From positions 186,001 to 250,000 of the forward strand of contig NZ_JAZDUE010000003.1 of the NCBI RefSeq assembly GCF_036350515.1: a stretch of 64,000 nucleotides of DNA, in the 5' to 3' direction. Every line of letters begins with the position of its first letter. Position 1 is the first letter of the stretch. This document shows positions 17,631 through 26,823 of this stretch, piece by piece. A program made the position numbers and the translations under genes. The DNA comes from Gordonia prachuapensis (GTDB lineage Bacteria; Actinomycetota; Actinomycetes; Mycobacteriales; Mycobacteriaceae). Below the pieces are notes generated by a model. It searched no databases. It was not told the origin of the DNA and saw only the letters and a list, made by a program, of their open reading frames with translations.

Positions 17631-17638
17631 GGGCAAGC

Positions 17639-19381
17639 ATGAACACCGAGTTCAACCCGGACCGACCAGCGGATATGGGCCCGCTCTACCGTGCGGAGGC
17701 GTGGCGGCGACTGGGTGACGAACAGTTCGACATCGTGGTGATCGGCGGCGGAGTCGTCGGCGTCGGAGCAGCTCTGGACGCTGCCACCCGTGGATTGCGG
17801 GTGGCGCTGGTGGAGGCGCGCGACATCGCGTCCGGGACGTCGAGCAGGTCGTCGAAGATGTTCCACGGCGGGTTGCGCTACCTCGAGCAACTCGAGTTCG
17901 GGCTCGTGCGTGAGGCGCTGCGGGAACGCGAACTCTCGTTGCGGTTGCTGGCACCGCATCTGGTGAAGCCGCTACCGTTCCTCTATCCGCTCACCCAGCG
18001 GGTGTGGGAACGCCCGTATGTGGCCGCGGGTCTGTTCCTCTACGACCGGATGGGTGGCGCGAAATCGGTTCCCGGACAGCACCATGTCACCCGGTCCGGG
18101 GCGTTACGGGTCGCGCCGGCGCTCAAACGCAACTCGCTCATCGGTGGCATCCGCTATCACGACACGGTTGTCGACGATGCCCGGCACAGTCTCACCGTCG
18201 CCCGGACCGCGGCGAACTACGGCGCGGTGATCCGCACCTCCACCCAGGTGACCGGCTTCTTGCGCGAGTCCGACCGTGTTCTCGGTGTGCGCGTGCGCGA
18301 TTCGGAGAACGGTGAGACCACCGAGATCCGCGGACACTGCGTGATCAACGCGGCAGGAGTGTGGACCGACGAGGTCCAGGCACTGTCAAAGCAACGGGGA
18401 CACTTCAGGGTCCGCGCCTCGAAAGGGGTGCACATCGTGGTGCCGCGGGACCGCATCGTCAGCGAGACGGCGATCATCCTGCGTACCGCGGCCTCCGTGC
18501 TGTTCGTGATCCCGTGGGAGACCCACTGGATCATCGGGACCACCGACACCGACTGGAATCTCGACCTCGCACATCCGGCGGCGACCCGCGCCGACATCGA
18601 CTACATCCTCGACAAGGTGAACGAGGTGCTGGTCACCAAACTCACGCACGACGACATCGAAGGTGTCTACGCCGGGTTGCGGCCGCTGTTGGCCGGGGAG
18701 GACGACGAGACGTCGAAGCTGTCGCGCGAGCACGCGGTGGCGACGGTGGCACCGGGGCTGGTCTCCATCGCCGGCGGGAAGTACACCACCTATCGGGTGA
18801 TGGCCGCAGACGCGGTCGACGCCTGCACCGACTTCATCCCGACCCGCGTCGCACCGTCCATCACCGAGCGGGTTCCCCTTCTCGGCGCGGACGGCTACTT
18901 CGCGCTCATCAACCAGTGCGAGCACCTCGGCCACCGATTCGGATTGCACCCCTACCGGATTCGTCGCCTGCTGAACCGGTATGGCTCCCTGATCGACGAT
19001 GTGCTCTACTACGCCGACGACGACCCGTCGCTGCTGCGACCGTTGGCGGCGGCGCCGCAGTACCTGCGAGTCGAGGTGGTCTACGCCGCAATCGACGAGG
19101 CGGCACTGCATCTCGAAGACGTACTCGCCCGTCGTACCCGGATCGCGATCGAATATCCGCACCGCGGTGTGGATTGCGCGCAGGAGGTCGCCGAACTGCT
19201 GGCGCCGATCCTCGGATGGTCCGATGCACATACCGCTTTCGAGGTCGCGACCTACGTCGCCCGGGTCGAGGCAGAAGTCGCCTCGCAGCGGCAACCCGAC
19301 GACGACTCGGCCGACGCACTACGTGCCGCCGCGCCCGAGGCGAGGCCGGAGATCTTGGAACCCGTACCGGTTCCGGAGTGA
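17639..19381 (+). CDS. glpD: Glycerol-3-phosphate dehydrogenase (FAD-dependent)
   Basis: A 580-residue membrane-associated flavoenzyme that oxidises glycerol-3-phosphate to dihydroxyacetone phosphate and reduces quinone. The FAD motif VVIGGGVVGVGAALDAATRG is near residues 33-52, the SGTSSRSSKMFHGGLRYLEQ segment is the GlpD signature, and the alpha-helical C-terminal domain is present. The ATG at 17639 is chosen; the frame is open for another 300 codons upstream but that region is antisense to glpK. It corresponds to glpD2 in mycobacteria. It is divergent from glpK, with a common control region. Confidence 0.94.
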   Translation: MNTEFNPDRPADMGPLYRAEAWRRLGDEQFDIVVIGGGVVGVGAALDAATRGLRVALVEARDIASGTSSRSSKMFHGGLRYLEQLEFGLVREALRERELSLRLLAPHLVKPLPFLYPLTQRVWERPYVAAGLFLYDRMGGAKSVPGQHHVTRSGALRVAPALKRNSLIGGIRYHDTVVDDARHSLTVARTAANYGAVIRTSTQVTGFLRESDRVLGVRVRDSENGETTEIRGHCVINAAGVWTDEVQALSKQRGHFRVRASKGVHIVVPRDRIVSETAIILRTAASVLFVIPWETHWIIGTTDTDWNLDLAHPAATRADIDYILDKVNEVLVTKLTHDDIEGVYAGLRPLLAGEDDETSKLSREHAVATVAPGLVSIAGGKYTTYRVMAADAVDACTDFIPTRVAPSITERVPLLGADGYFALINQCEHLGHRFGLHPYRIRRLLNRYGSLIDDVLYYADDDPSLLRPLAAAPQYLRVEVVYAAIDEAALHLEDVLARRTRIAIEYPHRGVDCAQEVAELLAPILGWSDAHTAFEVATYVARVEAEVASQRQPDDDSADALRAAAPEARPEILEPVPVPE

Positions 19382-19455
19382 ATCGGCGGTTCGCGACGGC
19401 GGATTCGGGACCTTGGACCCTGGTGTGCACCGTGTCGTCGGGCAGACAATAGTAC

Positions 19456-19896
19456 ATGGCAGAAGGGCAGAACATGGTCGACAATGCGGTACAGGAACTC
19501 GCCATCGACGAGGCCTGGAAGCTTCTCGGTGACGTCGAGCTCGGGCGAATCGCCCTGAGCGTCAACGGTCAGCCGGATATCTTCCCGGTCAACTTCTATG
19601 CGGGTGAGGGACGGATTCTCTTCCGCACCGGAGAGGGCACGAAGCTCTCCGAGATCGTGGTCAACGAGAACGTCGCCTTCGAGGCCGACGCGCACACCGA
19701 TGCGGGTGGCTGGAGCGTGGTCGCGAAAGGCACTGCACGCGTACTGGTGTCGACACGAGACGTCGCCGCTGCCGACGAGTTGCCGCTTCGTCCATGGATT
19801 CCCACGATGAAGTACAACTACGTCGAGATCTCGGTCACCGAGATCACCGGCCGACGGTTTCTGTTCGGCCCTGAGCCGGAACGGTACCCGGTCTGA
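19456..19896 (+). CDS. Pyridoxamine 5'-phosphate oxidase-like split-barrel protein
   Basis: A 146-residue protein of the FMN/F420-binding split-barrel fold (PNPOx-like). The early LLGDVELGRIALSVNGQPDI segment and the central GEGTKLSEI region are typical of small family members that bind FMN, F420 or haem. Substrate and cofactor cannot be set from sequence. A second in-frame ATG at 19474 follows AGAAGGG and is an equally good start. It follows glpD by 74 bases and is convergent with nei. Confidence 0.75.
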   Translation: MAEGQNMVDNAVQELAIDEAWKLLGDVELGRIALSVNGQPDIFPVNFYAGEGRILFRTGEGTKLSEIVVNENVAFEADAHTDAGGWSVVAKGTARVLVSTRDVAAADELPLRPWIPTMKYNYVEISVTEITGRRFLFGPEPERYPV

Positions 19897-19938
19897 TTCG
19901 GGGGCGGGTATCGCCTCGGTACTGCCGTCGCGGACACT

Positions 19939-20736
19939 TCATGTCTGACACCTCGGACAGAAGTAGATGACGCGATCCTCGCCGATCGAGCCGAGCTGGT
20001 CTCGCTCGATCGGCGATCCGCATCTCCGGCACAGTTGGCCGCGCCGCCCGTAGACCCACAGTCGCGCGTTGGGTGCGGTCTGACCGGTCGTCGTGCGCGC
20101 GCTGCGCAGCCGGTTCGCCCACAGCACCCGGCGGCTGAGTTCCACCATCGACGCGATGTCGACCTCCCGAACTGCTCGGGTGGGCAACACTTTTCGAAGG
20201 AAGCAGAGTTCGCTGCGATAGACGTTGCCGATACCGGCCATGAGTCGCTGGTCGAGCAGCGCGACACCGATGGATTCGTCGGGCACCGCCTCGATCCGTC
20301 GGACGGCTTCGGCAGGGTCCCAGTCGTCGGACAGCAGGTCCGGGCCCAGGTAGGCCAGATCCTCCTCCGGGGTTTCGGTCAACTCCAGAATCCCGAGTTC
20401 GAACCCGACGGCCTCGCTGGTGGCCGTCCGGAGGACCACGCGCGCTTGGAAACCGGGTCGGCGCCAGCGCGACCCCACCGCGTGTACGTGCCAGGCGCCC
20501 TCCATCTTCAGGTGCGAATGAATGCTCACCGCACCAGACTCCGGTCGATCGTCGTCTGCTCCGGCCACGTCGATCAGCAGGTGCTTGCCCACCGAACGCA
20601 CCGACCGTACCGTCCGGCCCGCCAGGTCGACGGTGGCCAGAGACGGTACCCGGAACTGCGTGCGCACCAACCGTTGTCCCTCGAGCGCCGCGCGCAGCCG
20701 GGTGGCTGCCGCGAAGACGGTGTCGCCCTCAGGCAT
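19939..20736 (-). CDS. nei: Endonuclease VIII-type DNA glycosylase/AP lyase (Nei2)
   Basis: A 265-residue Fpg/Nei family repair enzyme that removes oxidised bases and cuts the abasic site. It keeps the N-terminal catalytic Pro2-Glu3 (after Met removal), K51 in VGKHLLID, the helix-two-turn-helix with MAGIGNVYRSE, and a C-terminal CxxC...CxxC zinc finger. Its start overlaps the end of lhr by 8 bases, so the two are translationally coupled, as in mycobacteria, which supports a shared repair role. Confidence 0.93.
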   Translation of the reverse strand: MPEGDTVFAAATRLRAALEGQRLVRTQFRVPSLATVDLAGRTVRSVRSVGKHLLIDVAGADDDRPESGAVSIHSHLKMEGAWHVHAVGSRWRRPGFQARVVLRTATSEAVGFELGILELTETPEEDLAYLGPDLLSDDWDPAEAVRRIEAVPDESIGVALLDQRLMAGIGNVYRSELCFLRKVLPTRAVREVDIASMVELSRRVLWANRLRSARTTTGQTAPNARLWVYGRRGQLCRRCGSPIERDQLGSIGEDRVIYFCPRCQT

Positions 20737-23700
20737 GCTGCCCGTAGCGCATCCGGATCCCGCGCGGCGTGGTGGCGAAGCCGGCCTCGACCAGCGTTCG
20801 GCCGAAACTCGACGTCAGGGCGGGCTGCGCATCAACCTGGTCGATCATCAGCCGCGAAACCCTGCCGGAGCGGACGAGTGCGGCGAGCGCGTCGGCCGCC
20901 GACCGTAGTGCTCCGTCCGTGTCGGTGAATGTGAGGATGGTCTTGCCGCCTCGCTCGACGAACACGACGAGCTCACCACCCACCACCACGACCAGCGCCC
21001 CGGGCTTGCGTCCGGGTCGATGTCCGCCGTCGTCGACGGTCGTGGCAGGCCAACTCAGGGCGGCACCAAACGGATTCGCCGGGTCGGTCGCGGCCAGCAC
21101 GATTGCCGGCTGCGCACGGCGATCGTCCAGGGAGTGACGCCGGAGTTCGTCGACGGTGGCGGTCGAGGCGAACTGGGCACCCCCGAGGCCGTCGACGAAG
21201 TAGCCGCGCCGGACCTGCCCGTTGTCCTCGAACACGGTGAGGGCCTTGTAGATCCGCGCGAACCCGCCGGTGACGCCGTCCGTGGCGACACTGCCGCGGG
21301 TGATCACGCCGTGACGCGCGAGCAATTGGTCACACAACGCCTGCGTGGCGACGGTTGCGTCGGTGTCGATCCGGTCGATCGTCACCCAGCGCCCGCTCGC
21401 GGTCGGCGCGACCGCGCGACCGGCGCCGTGTTCGGTCAGATATCGCGTGGACAGACGCTGGGCGCGGAGCCGCGGAGCGCGGCCACGGGCCCGGTGGGCC
21501 GGTGCCGACCGCGCCGCGGAGGTGGTGCGACGTGGCGCGAGCAGAGCCCGGACCGGAGCGAACGAGTCGTTGCTCGCCCGACCGGCCCACACCAGATCCC
21601 ACAGCGCTGCTTCGACATCGGCCGCTTTGACATCGGCTGCCGGCGGTGCGCCGTCGCCGGTGAGGGAGTCGACGATCTGACCGAAACGCAGAGCGCCACC
21701 CGGGTCCAGGAGCGCGGTCAGGCGCTCGTGCAGGGCGGTGGTGTCGATGTCGTCGGGCGGTGGAAGGGTCAACGGCGCGACGTCCACCGGGTGCATCGCG
21801 ATCCATCCGTCCGAGCCGCCGATCCGGCCGTGCCCGGACCAGATGACCTCACCCGAGCTGAGCAGCTCATCGAGCATCGACGGTGCGTAGTCGGAGACAC
21901 GGGCGGGCAGCACCAGCGACTCCCACGCCGAGGCGGGTACGGGATACCCGGCGAGCTGGTCGATCACGGTCGCCACACCGTCCACCCCGGTCAGCTGTCC
22001 CTCGGTGGTGACGTGCTGCCAGGACGCGACGAATCGGGCGAGCACATCGTGCCCCACCGGCTCGATCTCGGCGCGGCTCGCGGCCAACGATCCGCGGCGG
22101 ATCTGTCCGAGGACATCGGCGTGACACCACTGGGTGGTGTACGGGGCGGCCGCGGTGTCGGGCAGGAAATCGCCTTCGATGACCCGCCGCTCACCGGCCA
22201 GCCGGATCAGGGTGTCCCGGACGACGCCGACCGCCATGCCCAAGGCCTCGGCGGCGTCGGTGAGAGTGAACGGCCCGTGGGTGCGCGCGAACCGGTTGAC
22301 CAGGTCTCCGACCGGATCGGCCACCGGTTCGAGGTAGGTGGCGGGGATGCCCCGAGGTGCGGGCACCCCGAGGCCGTCGCGCAGGCGTGCGGTGTCCTCG
22401 ATGGACGCCCACAACGCCCGTCGTCGGTGATTCACGGAGATGATCTGACCGGTCCGGTGCAGTTCGGTGAGGTGCTCGGACGCGGGCAACTCTCCCTGGT
22501 ATCTGTCCTCGACCTCGCCGTTGGTCAGCGGCCCGAGCCACCGCAGCAGGTCGACGACGTCCTCGGCGTCGCGGGCGCGGCGTTCCGGCGCGGTGCGCTG
22601 CAATCTGGCGGTGACCTCGGCGATGACGGCGGGGTCGAGCAGTTCGCGGAGATCGACACGGCCCAACAGCTGTGCCAGCAGACTGGTGTCGAGGGACAGT
22701 GCAGCCGCACGGCGCTCGGCGATCGGCGCATCGTCGGCGTACAGAAAGGCGCCGACGTAACCGAAGAGCATCGACGCGGCGAACGGCGAGGGACTCGGTG
22801 TCTCGGTCTCGACGACGCGAACCCGTCGCTGCCGGATGCGCGTGAGCAGATCGGTGAGCGCGGGGAGGTCGTACACATCCTGCAGGCACTCCCGGACGGC
22901 TTCGAGGACGATCGGGAAGTCCGGGAATTTGGCTGCGACGGAGAGCAGTTGAGCGCTGCGCTGGCGCTGCTGCCACAGCGGTGCGCGTCGGCCCGGATCG
23001 CGTCGCGGCAACAGCAGTGCCCGGGCGGCGCATTCGCGGAACCGGGAGGCGAACATCGACGAATCGGCGAGCGCATCGGTGACGAGTTGCTCGATCTCGT
23101 CGGGGTCGAGGACGAACACCGACGTGCCGGGCGGATCGTCGTCGGTGTCCGGGAGACGCACGATGATGCCGTCGTCGGAGGCGGTGGTCGCGCCTTCGAG
23201 GCCGAGGGTCTGCAGCAGACGGGCGGAGATGGCGCTCGCCCACGGCGCGTGCACGCGTAAGCCGTAGGGGGAGTGCAGGATCAGCCGCCAGTCGCCGAGT
23301 TCGTCGCGGAAGCGTTCCACCACCAGGGTGCGGTCGGTGGGCAGATGTCCGGTGGCGTCGCGTTGTTCGGCGATGAGCGCCGCCAGGTTCTGCTGCGCGT
23401 ACTCGGTGAGACCGAGTCGTTGCGCATGCTCGGCGAGCACGTCCGGATCGGCGACGGCGCCGGTGAATTTGCCGATGGCGGCGCCGAGTTCGGCGGGCCG
23501 GCCGAGTGTGTCTCCGATCCAGAACGGCAGCCGGCCGGGCTGGCCGAACGCCGGTGACACCATCACCCGGTCGTGGGTGATGTCCTCGATCCGCCAGCTG
23601 GTGGCGCCGAGCGCGAACACGTCGCCCACCCGGGACTCGTACACCATCTCCTCGTCGAGTTCACCCACCCGGGTGGCCTTCTCGCCGACCATGAACACGC

Positions 23701-25351
23701 CGAATAGGCCGCGATCGGGAATCGAACCACCGGAGGTCACCGCCAGGCGTTGTGCGCCGCGTCGACCGACGAGCGTGCCCGCATCGCGGTCCCAGGTGAC
23801 CCGGGGGCGCAGTTCGGCGAACTCGTCGGACGGGAATCGCCCGGAGATCAGATCCAGGGTCGCCTCGTAGACCTGCCGGCCCAGTTCCCGATACGGCGCC
23901 GCACGGCGGACCACGTCGAACCACTGGTCCACGTCGAGGTCGTCGACGGCGGCCGCCGCGATCGTCTGCTGCGCGAGGATGTCGAGCGGGTTCTGCGGCA
24001 CCCGCAGTTCTTCGATGGCGCCGTCGAGCATTCGCTCCACCGTGACTGTGCAATGGATCAGGTCGGTGCGGTGCTTCGGGTAGAGCACGCCCTGCGAGAT
24101 CTCGCCGACCTGGTGACCCGCACGGCCGATCCGTTGCAGGCCGCCGGCGACCGACGGCGGAGCCTCCACCTGGATGACGAGATCCACCGCGCCCATGTCG
24201 ATGCCGAGTTCCAGCGAACTGGTCGCCACGACGCACGGCAGCCGTCCCGTCTTGAGGTCGTCCTCGATCTCGGCCCGCTGTTCCTTGCTGACCGAACCGT
24301 GGTGCGCCCGTGCCAGGATCGGCTCGGCACCCCCGCTCGATCCGCTGGCCATGATGTTGGCGGGCGCACCACCCGGGACGGTCGGATTCCTCGCCCCGGT
24401 GCTCGTCGTGCCGGAGCGTTCGGCATGGATCTCGTTGAGCCGTGCCGTCAGTCGCTCGGCCAGGCGTCGGGAGTTGGCGAACACGATCGTCGCCCGGTTC
24501 TTCTCGATCAGATCGACGATCGATGACTCGACGTACGGCCACAACGAACCGGCGGTGGGGGAGAACGCGTCGTCGAGCTCGGCGGCCTCGTCGGCCTGGG
24601 GTGGCGGCGGGATGTTGGCCATGTCCTCGACCGGCACGTCGACCCGCAGGTCGAATGTCTTCGCCGCCTTGGGCCGGACGACCTGGTACGGCGCGGAACC
24701 GCTGAGGAACTCGGCGACCACCTGCGGCGGGCGAACCGTCGCCGACAGGCCGATCCGCTGGGCGGGCCGGTCGAGGAGTTCGTCCAGCCGTTCCAGGGTC
24801 AGCGCCAGGTGTGTGCCGCGTTTGGTCGCGGCCACCGCGTGCACCTCGTCGACGATCACCACCTCGACATCGGTCAGCGTCTCGCGCGCGGCCGACGTCA
24901 GCATCAGGTACAGCGATTCGGGGGTGGTGATGAGAATGTCGGGCGGTGACTTCACCAGCGCCCGGCGCGCAGCCGCCGGGGTGTCACCGGAGCGCACCCC
25001 GACGGTGATGTCGGGTTCGGGCAGATCGAGTTCCTGAGCGGCGCGGGTGATGCCGGTCAGCGGCGCGCGCAGGTTGCGCTCCACGTCGACGGCCAGGGCT
25101 TTCAGGGGGGAGATGTAGACGACCCGCGTACCGCGGCGGCGTTCCGGTCGGGCGGCGAGCCGATCGAGTGCCCACAGGAACGCGGAGAGGGTCTTGCCGG
25201 AGCCGGTGGGCGCGATGACCAGGGTGTTGTGGCCATCGGCGATCGACGACCAGGCACCGGTCTGGGCCGGCGTCGGCTCGTCGAACGCGCCGCTGAACCA
25301 CCGCCGGGTGGGGGCGGTGAAGCGGTCGAGGACGGACGCGGCGCGAGGCAC
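20729..25351 (-). CDS. lhr: Large Lhr-type ATP-dependent DNA helicase
   Basis: A 1540-residue superfamily 2 helicase, the normal size for actinobacterial long Lhr. The N-terminal core has Walker A (APTGSGKT, near 47-54), the DEVH box in VDEVHAVAATKRG, the SAT motif and the QRIGRAGH motif VI; the winged-helix and beta-barrel Lhr-core domains follow, then a long C-terminal domain typical of the family. Lhr is a 3'-5' translocating helicase induced by DNA damage in mycobacteria. The GTG at 25351 is preferred over the frame start at 25504, since VLDRF-type sequences begin other Lhr proteins and GGGGGA precedes it. It is coupled to nei. Confidence 0.93.
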   Translation of the reverse strand: MPRAASVLDRFTAPTRRWFSGAFDEPTPAQTGAWSSIADGHNTLVIAPTGSGKTLSAFLWALDRLAARPERRRGTRVVYISPLKALAVDVERNLRAPLTGITRAAQELDLPEPDITVGVRSGDTPAAARRALVKSPPDILITTPESLYLMLTSAARETLTDVEVVIVDEVHAVAATKRGTHLALTLERLDELLDRPAQRIGLSATVRPPQVVAEFLSGSAPYQVVRPKAAKTFDLRVDVPVEDMANIPPPPQADEAAELDDAFSPTAGSLWPYVESSIVDLIEKNRATIVFANSRRLAERLTARLNEIHAERSGTTSTGARNPTVPGGAPANIMASGSSGGAEPILARAHHGSVSKEQRAEIEDDLKTGRLPCVVATSSLELGIDMGAVDLVIQVEAPPSVAGGLQRIGRAGHQVGEISQGVLYPKHRTDLIHCTVTVERMLDGAIEELRVPQNPLDILAQQTIAAAAVDDLDVDQWFDVVRRAAPYRELGRQVYEATLDLISGRFPSDEFAELRPRVTWDRDAGTLVGRRGAQRLAVTSGGSIPDRGLFGVFMVGEKATRVGELDEEMVYESRVGDVFALGATSWRIEDITHDRVMVSPAFGQPGRLPFWIGDTLGRPAELGAAIGKFTGAVADPDVLAEHAQRLGLTEYAQQNLAALIAEQRDATGHLPTDRTLVVERFRDELGDWRLILHSPYGLRVHAPWASAISARLLQTLGLEGATTASDDGIIVRLPDTDDDPPGTSVFVLDPDEIEQLVTDALADSSMFASRFRECAARALLLPRRDPGRRAPLWQQRQRSAQLLSVAAKFPDFPIVLEAVRECLQDVYDLPALTDLLTRIRQRRVRVVETETPSPSPFAASMLFGYVGAFLYADDAPIAERRAAALSLDTSLLAQLLGRVDLRELLDPAVIAEVTARLQRTAPERRARDAEDVVDLLRWLGPLTNGEVEDRYQGELPASEHLTELHRTGQIISVNHRRRALWASIEDTARLRDGLGVPAPRGIPATYLEPVADPVGDLVNRFARTHGPFTLTDAAEALGMAVGVVRDTLIRLAGERRVIEGDFLPDTAAAPYTTQWCHADVLGQIRRGSLAASRAEIEPVGHDVLARFVASWQHVTTEGQLTGVDGVATVIDQLAGYPVPASAWESLVLPARVSDYAPSMLDELLSSGEVIWSGHGRIGGSDGWIAMHPVDVAPLTLPPPDDIDTTALHERLTALLDPGGALRFGQIVDSLTGDGAPPAADVKAADVEAALWDLVWAGRASNDSFAPVRALLAPRRTTSAARSAPAHRARGRAPRLRAQRLSTRYLTEHGAGRAVAPTASGRWVTIDRIDTDATVATQALCDQLLARHGVITRGSVATDGVTGGFARIYKALTVFEDNGQVRRGYFVDGLGGAQFASTATVDELRRHSLDDRRAQPAIVLAATDPANPFGAALSWPATTVDDGGHRPGRKPGALVVVVGGELVVFVERGGKTILTFTDTDGALRSAADALAALVRSGRVSRLMIDQVDAQPALTSSFGRTLVEAGFATTPRGIRMRYGQHA

Positions 25352-25574
25352 TCTGCCATCATCCCCCACACCTCCGACAACGCCGCGTCGTGCCTGGTGA
25401 GCGGGGAATTCGACGGGCCGGCCGGACCCGCAGTCGTGCGTGCCGGCGAGCGAAGACACGAAGTGCCGAGTATGTCTCTTTACTTCGCGAGTGACTCCTG
25501 ACACAGTAACGTGGCGGTAAGTGAAACATGTTCAGCCCGCTGCGACGCGGGGTCCGGCTGTGGGGAGTATGGCG

Positions 25575-26801
25575 ATGTTCGAGTGGTCCGACGAAGATCT
25601 GATGGTGCGAGATGCCTTGCGGGCGTTCGTCGACAAGGAGATCCGTCCGCACATCGACGAGCTCGAGACCGGAGTGCTCCCGCCCTACGACATCACCCGC
25701 AAGCTGTTGTCCACCTTCGGCGTCGACGCGATGGCCGCCGAAGCGCTCGAGAAGGAACTCGAGGCCGAGGCCGCCGGCACGAAGCCCACCGGAGGCGGCG
25801 GTGGCGGCAACATGTCCAGCTCGATGTTCATGATCCTCAACATCGAACTCGCGGGCGTCTGTCTCGGACTCGTCGGATCGATGGGCGTCAGCATGGGACT
25901 GACCGCCTCGACGATCCGCGGCAAGGGAACCCTCGCACAGAAGAAGCGCTGGCTGCCCGAACTGGTCACGATGGAGAAGGTCGGCGCCTGGGCGATCACC
26001 GAACCCGACTCCGGCTCGGATGCGCTGGGCGGCATGAAAACCACCGTCCGACGTGACGGCGACGAGTACGTGCTCAACGGCCAGAAGACGTTCATCACCA
26101 ACGGTCCCTACGCCGACACCATCGTCGTGTTCGCCAAACTCGACGACGGAAGTGACACCCCGATGCGGGACCGCAAGGTGTTGTCCTTCGTCCTCGACAA
26201 GGGGATGCCCGGACTGACCCAGGGCAAGCCGTTCAAGAAGATGGGCATGATGAGCTCGCCGACCGGAGAGCTGTTCTTCGACAACGTACGACTCGGCGCA
26301 GACCGCCTGCTCGGCGAGACCGAGGACACCGGCACCGACACCCGCGGCGGCGAGGGAGCCAAAGCCGGTTTCACCGCCGAACGTGTCGGCATCGCGGCCC
26401 TGTCGCTCGGCATCATCAACGAGGCGCAACGGCTGTCGATCGACTACGCCCGCAACCGCACCCTGTGGGGTCAGGAGATCGGCCAGTTCCAGCTCATCCA
26501 GCTCAAACTGGCCGAGATGGAGGTGGCCCGGATCAACGTGCAGAACATGCTGTTCAACGCGATCGAGCGCACCAAGGCCGGCAAGCCACCGAGCCTGGCG
26601 GAGGCGTCGGCGATGAAGCTCTACTCCTCACGTGCGGCCACCGAGGTCGCCATGGAGGCCGTGCAACTGTTCGGCGGCAACGGCTACATGGCCGAGTACC
26701 GAGTGGAGCAATTGGCCCGCGATGCGAAGTCCCTGATGATCTATGCCGGCAGCAACGAGATCCAGGTGACCCACGTGGCAAAGGGTTTGCTGCGCGGGTG
26801 A
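25575..26801 (+). CDS. Acyl-CoA dehydrogenase with IVD/LCAD-like catalytic base position
   Basis: A 408-residue flavoprotein that introduces a 2,3 double bond into an acyl-CoA. FAD-site segments WAITEPDSGSDA (139-150), NGQKTFITNG and AVQLFGGNGYM are clear. The late YxGT motif reads YAGSNEIQ, so the Glu used by medium-chain enzymes is absent. E269 in AERVGIAALSLG matches the position used by isovaleryl- and long-chain acyl-CoA dehydrogenases. A Gly-rich loop (73-78) precedes the second helix block and is unusual. The ATG at 25575 has GGGGAG 7 bases upstream. It is convergent with the molybdenum hydroxylase gene with only 22 bases between. Confidence 0.88.
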   Translation: MFEWSDEDLMVRDALRAFVDKEIRPHIDELETGVLPPYDITRKLLSTFGVDAMAAEALEKELEAEAAGTKPTGGGGGGNMSSSMFMILNIELAGVCLGLVGSMGVSMGLTASTIRGKGTLAQKKRWLPELVTMEKVGAWAITEPDSGSDALGGMKTTVRRDGDEYVLNGQKTFITNGPYADTIVVFAKLDDGSDTPMRDRKVLSFVLDKGMPGLTQGKPFKKMGMMSSPTGELFFDNVRLGADRLLGETEDTGTDTRGGEGAKAGFTAERVGIAALSLGIINEAQRLSIDYARNRTLWGQEIGQFQLIQLKLAEMEVARINVQNMLFNAIERTKAGKPPSLAEASAMKLYSSRAATEVAMEAVQLFGGNGYMAEYRVEQLARDAKSLMIYAGSNEIQVTHVAKGLLRG

Positions 26802-26823
26802 TCTCCGGGCGGTGAGCCTGCGA

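Noticed and set aside
16721..17638. Long open frame in front of glpD that would add about 300 residues
   Set aside because: It is antisense to glpK and codes for no recognisable domain; glpD is full length from 17639.
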